A DNA stretch of 64,000 nucleotides from Bacteroides timonensis (GTDB lineage Bacteria > Bacteroidota > Bacteroidia > Bacteroidales > Bacteroidaceae), in assembly GCF_000513195.1 (NCBI RefSeq), contig NZ_CBVI010000101.1, positions 1 through 64,000 on the forward strand, written 5' to 3'. Each line of letters starts with the position of its first letter. The first letter of the stretch is position 1. Of the stretch, positions 61,012 through 64,000 are shown piece after piece. The notes under the pieces were generated by a model. The model was not told where the DNA came from, did no database searches, and saw nothing but the letters and a program-made list of their open reading frames with translations. The translations under genes were made by a program, and so were the position numbers.

Positions 61012-64000
61012 ATGAAGAGAAACCTGAACCCTCCTATGAAGAGAGCCCTAAGGCTTAAAAATCTATTCTTGACGGTATGTTTCCTGCTGATAGGCACTGC
61101 CGCATTTTCTCAGGAACGGACCATAACCGGTGTCGTTACCGACTCATTTAAAGAACCGCTGATTGGTGTATCCATTGTGGTACAGGGCACCAATACCGGC
61201 GTAGTGACTGGACTGGATGGTGATTATTCAATCCAAGTTCCGCCAAATGCCACCCTCGACTTCTCATACGTAGGTATGGAGAAGCAAAGCATTAAAGTAG
61301 GCAACCAGAGCGTCATCAATGTACAGATGAAAGAAGACTCGCAGATGCTTGCCGAAACAGTGGTCATCGGTTACGGTAGCGCCAAAAAGCGTGACCTGAC
61401 AGGATCTATCACCAACATTAAAGGTGACGAAATTGCCAACAAACCTGTTGCCAACCCACTGTCTGCCCTGCAAGGTAAAGTGGCCGGTGTACAAATCATC
61501 AACTCCGGTAAGGCAGGTGCCGACCCGGAAATCCGCGTACGCGGTACAAACTCTATCAATGGTTACAAGCCCTTGTATGTTGTGGACGGACTGTTCAATG
61601 ACAACATCAACTTCCTGAATCCGCAGGATATCGAGTCTATGGAAATCCTGAAAGACCCTTCCTCACTTGCCATCTTCGGTGTGCGTGGTGCCAATGGTGT
61701 AATCATCATCACCACCAAGAAAGCGAAAGAAGGACAGACACGGGTAAACATCAACGGTTCGTTCGGCTTCAAAGCCATCACCAACAAGATTGCAATGGTA
61801 GATGCCAATGGCTTCAAACTACTGTATAACGAACAGTTGAGAAATGAAGGCAATCCGGAATATAATTTCTCCGACTGGACAGGTAACACCAACTGGCAGG
61901 ACGAAATCTTCCAGACCGGATTCATTACGAACAATAATATCAGCATTACGGGTGCTTCCGACAGGCATAGCTTCTACCTCGGCGCAGGTTATGCCTACGA
62001 GCAAGGAAACATCAAGCATGAGAAGTACAGCAAAATCACACTGAGCATCAGTGATGATTATAAAGTGACGGACAACTTCAAAGTAGGTTTCCAGTTCAAC
62101 GGTGCACGTATGTTGCCGGCTGATTCAAAGAGTGTTGCCACTGCCCTGCGGGCGGCTCCGGTAGCAGAGGTGTATAACAAAGAATATGGATTGTATACCT
62201 CCCTCCCCGGCTTCCAGAAAGCGCAGATGAATAACCCGATGGTGGACGTTGAACTGAAGGCAAATACCACAAAAGCGGAGAACTACCGCGGTTCGGGTAA
62301 CATATACGGGCAGTGGGACTTTCTGAAACACTTTCAGTTCAAAGCCATGTTCTCGCTGGATTATGCATCGAACAGCACACGGACTTACACGCCGATCATT
62401 AAAGTGTATGATGCCAGTGCTGAAGGTGATATAGCTACACTGGGCACCGGCAAGACCGGAGTGACTCAGGCCAAAGAGACCGAGATGAAAGTACAGAGCG
62501 ATTATCTGTTGACTTATACCAACTCCTGGGGCGACCATAGCCTGACAGCCACCGCCGGTTTTACCACCTATTATAATAAGCTCGAAAATCTGAATGCCGG
62601 ACGCACGCAAGGCGTAGGACTGGTCATTCCGGACAATCCGGACAAGTGGTATGTAAGTATCGGCGATGCCGCCACTGCAACCAACGGTAGTACACAATGG
62701 GAACGTTCTACAGTATCTGTACTGGCACGTATTCTCTATAATTATAAAGGCAAATACCTGTTCAACGGCTCCTACCGCCGCGACGGTTCTTCCGCTTTCT
62801 CTTATACAGGAAACCAATGGCAGAATTTCTACTCCGTAGGCCTGGGTTGGTTGATGAGCGAAGAGGAATGGATGAAAGGTATCGAATGGCTGGATATGTT
62901 GAAACTGAAAGGGTCATGGGGTACGCTGGGTAACCAAAACCTGGATAGAGCCTATCCGGCAGAGCCTTTGCTCACCAATGCCTACTCCGCAGTATTCGGC
63001 ACTCCGTCCGCCATCTACCCGGGCTATCAGCTTGCCTATCTGCCCAACCCGAACCTGCGTTGGGAAAAAGTAGAAGCATGGGAAGTAGGTGCCGAAGCCA
63101 ACTTCTTCCGCAACCGCCTGCACTTTGAAGGTGTATATTACAAGAAAAAACAAAAGACCTGCTGGCAGAGGTTCCCGGTATCTCAGGAACCGTGCCGGGC
63201 ATCGGTAACCTGGGATCTATCGAAAACCTGGGTGTGGAACTTGCACTGAGCTGGCGCGACCAGATCGGCGACTGGAATTATAACGTCGGAGCCAACCTGA
63301 CTACAATTAAGAACAAGGTATTAAGCCTTGTACAGGATGGATACTCCATCATTGCCGGAGATAAGAGCCAAAGTTATACAATGGCAGGTTATCCTATCGG
63401 TTACTTCTATGGCTACAAAGTGGAAGGTGTTTACCAGACTCAGGAAGAGATTGATAATTCACCGAAGAATAAGCTTGCAACGGTCACTCCGGGTGACTTG
63501 AAGTTTAAGGATGTGAACGGTGACGGTGAAATCACCACCGCCGACCGTACCATGATTGGCGATCCGACTCCTAATGTTACTTATGGTATCACTCTCGGAG
63601 TAGGTTATAAAAACTGGGAGTTGGCAGTAGATATGATGGGACAAGGTGGTAACCAGATTTACCGTACCTGGGATAACTACAACTGGAGCCAGTTCAACTT
63701 CATGGCACAACGCATGGACCGTTGGCATGGAGAGGGCACCAGCAATACCCAGCCGTTGCTGAACACGAAGCACACTATCAATAATATGAATTCTGAATAC
63801 TATATAGAAGACGGCTCGTTCTTCCGCATCCGCAACGTATCATTGGCTTACAACTTTGATAAGTCGCTGATTTCCAAGATCGGTATGCAGGCACTGAAAC
63901 TCTATGTGAATATTCAGAATCTGAAAACGTGGAAACATAACACCGGATATACACCTGAACTGGGTGGCTCGGCCATCGCCTTCGGGGTAGACGACGGAAG
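61012..64000 (+). CDS. SusC-like TonB-dependent transporter (third), frameshifted and partial
   Basis: A SusC-family transporter cut by the window end. Signal peptide to about residue 34 (AAFSQ), carboxypeptidase-D-like domain (VVTDSFKEPLIGVSI), then AETVVIGYGSAKKRDLTGSI and plug motif EILKDPSSLAIFGVRGANGV. The first frame stops at 63249, but family similarity leaves it at about 63150, where six A residues (63145-63150) follow GTATATTACAAG. One more A would join it to the second frame (KDLLAEVPGISGTVPGIGNL, VNGDGEITTADRTMIGDPTP), open to the window end. Either a sequencing error or a real inactivating or phase-variable site. Substrate unknown; a SusD partner would lie beyond 64000. Confidence 0.85.

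Overview
The window looks like a chromosomal piece of a gut Bacteroides or a close relative. The signs are SusC/SusD pairs, Bacteroidetes lipoprotein signals, weak Shine-Dalgarno sites, and promoters of the Bacteroides type (TTTG, about 19 bases, TAnnTTTG). I cannot name the species from sequence alone. No origin, CRISPR array or rRNA gene was seen.

Layout. (1) 1-8.6 kb: SusC/SusD pair 1, a surface-type lipoprotein and a GHL10-family glycosidase lipoprotein. (2) 8.6-12.5 kb: two reverse-strand accessory ATPases and about 1.1 kb of repeat-rich DNA, including a decayed copy of the susC leader. (3) 12.5-19.7 kb: SusC/SusD pair 2, a secreted hydrolase-like protein, and a second GHL10-like enzyme on the reverse strand. 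(4) 19.9-42.8 kb: fourteen co-directional, closely spaced genes ending at a strong terminator. They include two NamZ-type exo-muramidases, a sodium:solute symporter, an Amidase_3-like enzyme, SpoIID/LytB, an AmpG-like permease, MurK-like kinase, MurQ etherase, a D-lactate dehydrogenase-type flavoprotein, and a serine hydrolase-SGNH fusion. (5) 42.8-45.1 kb: FKBP lipoprotein and glyS. (6) 45.2-49.0 kb: an AT-rich accessory stretch with a three-gene metallo-beta-lactamase-fold module and remnants of an ATPase, an ISAs1 element, an ABC permease and an Rpn-type gene. (7) 49.3-55.4 kb: AraC-type regulator, giant coiled-coil lipoprotein, outer-membrane barrel, DUF4369-like lipoprotein and OmpA. (8) 55.6-60.5 kb: parC, DUF3316-like protein, S41 protease and tRNA-Leu(UAG). 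(9) 60.5-64.0 kb: repeats, an ATPase fragment and a third susC, frameshifted and cut by the window end.

How it fits together. Block 4 reads as a peptidoglycan salvage operon. Wall fragments would be trimmed in the periplasm by the amidase, NamZ and peptidase-like enzymes, and taken up by AmpG and the symporter. MurK would phosphorylate the sugar, MurQ would give GlcNAc-6-phosphate plus D-lactate, and the flavoprotein would oxidise the D-lactate. The two upstream SusCD pairs with GHL10 enzymes (the family of the E. coli peptidoglycan hydrolase DigH) may be the outer-membrane capture arm; that link is inference. Several operon members (GT2 protein, DUF4922 protein, phosphatase-propeller fusion) have no assigned step.

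Most unusual at DNA level: two families of palindromic repeats sit in frame inside genes of this operon, one shared by two unrelated genes. Other repeat families crowd the intergenic gaps. Two genes (53.65 kb and 63.15 kb) carry single-base shifts in A-runs that may be sequencing errors or switches.
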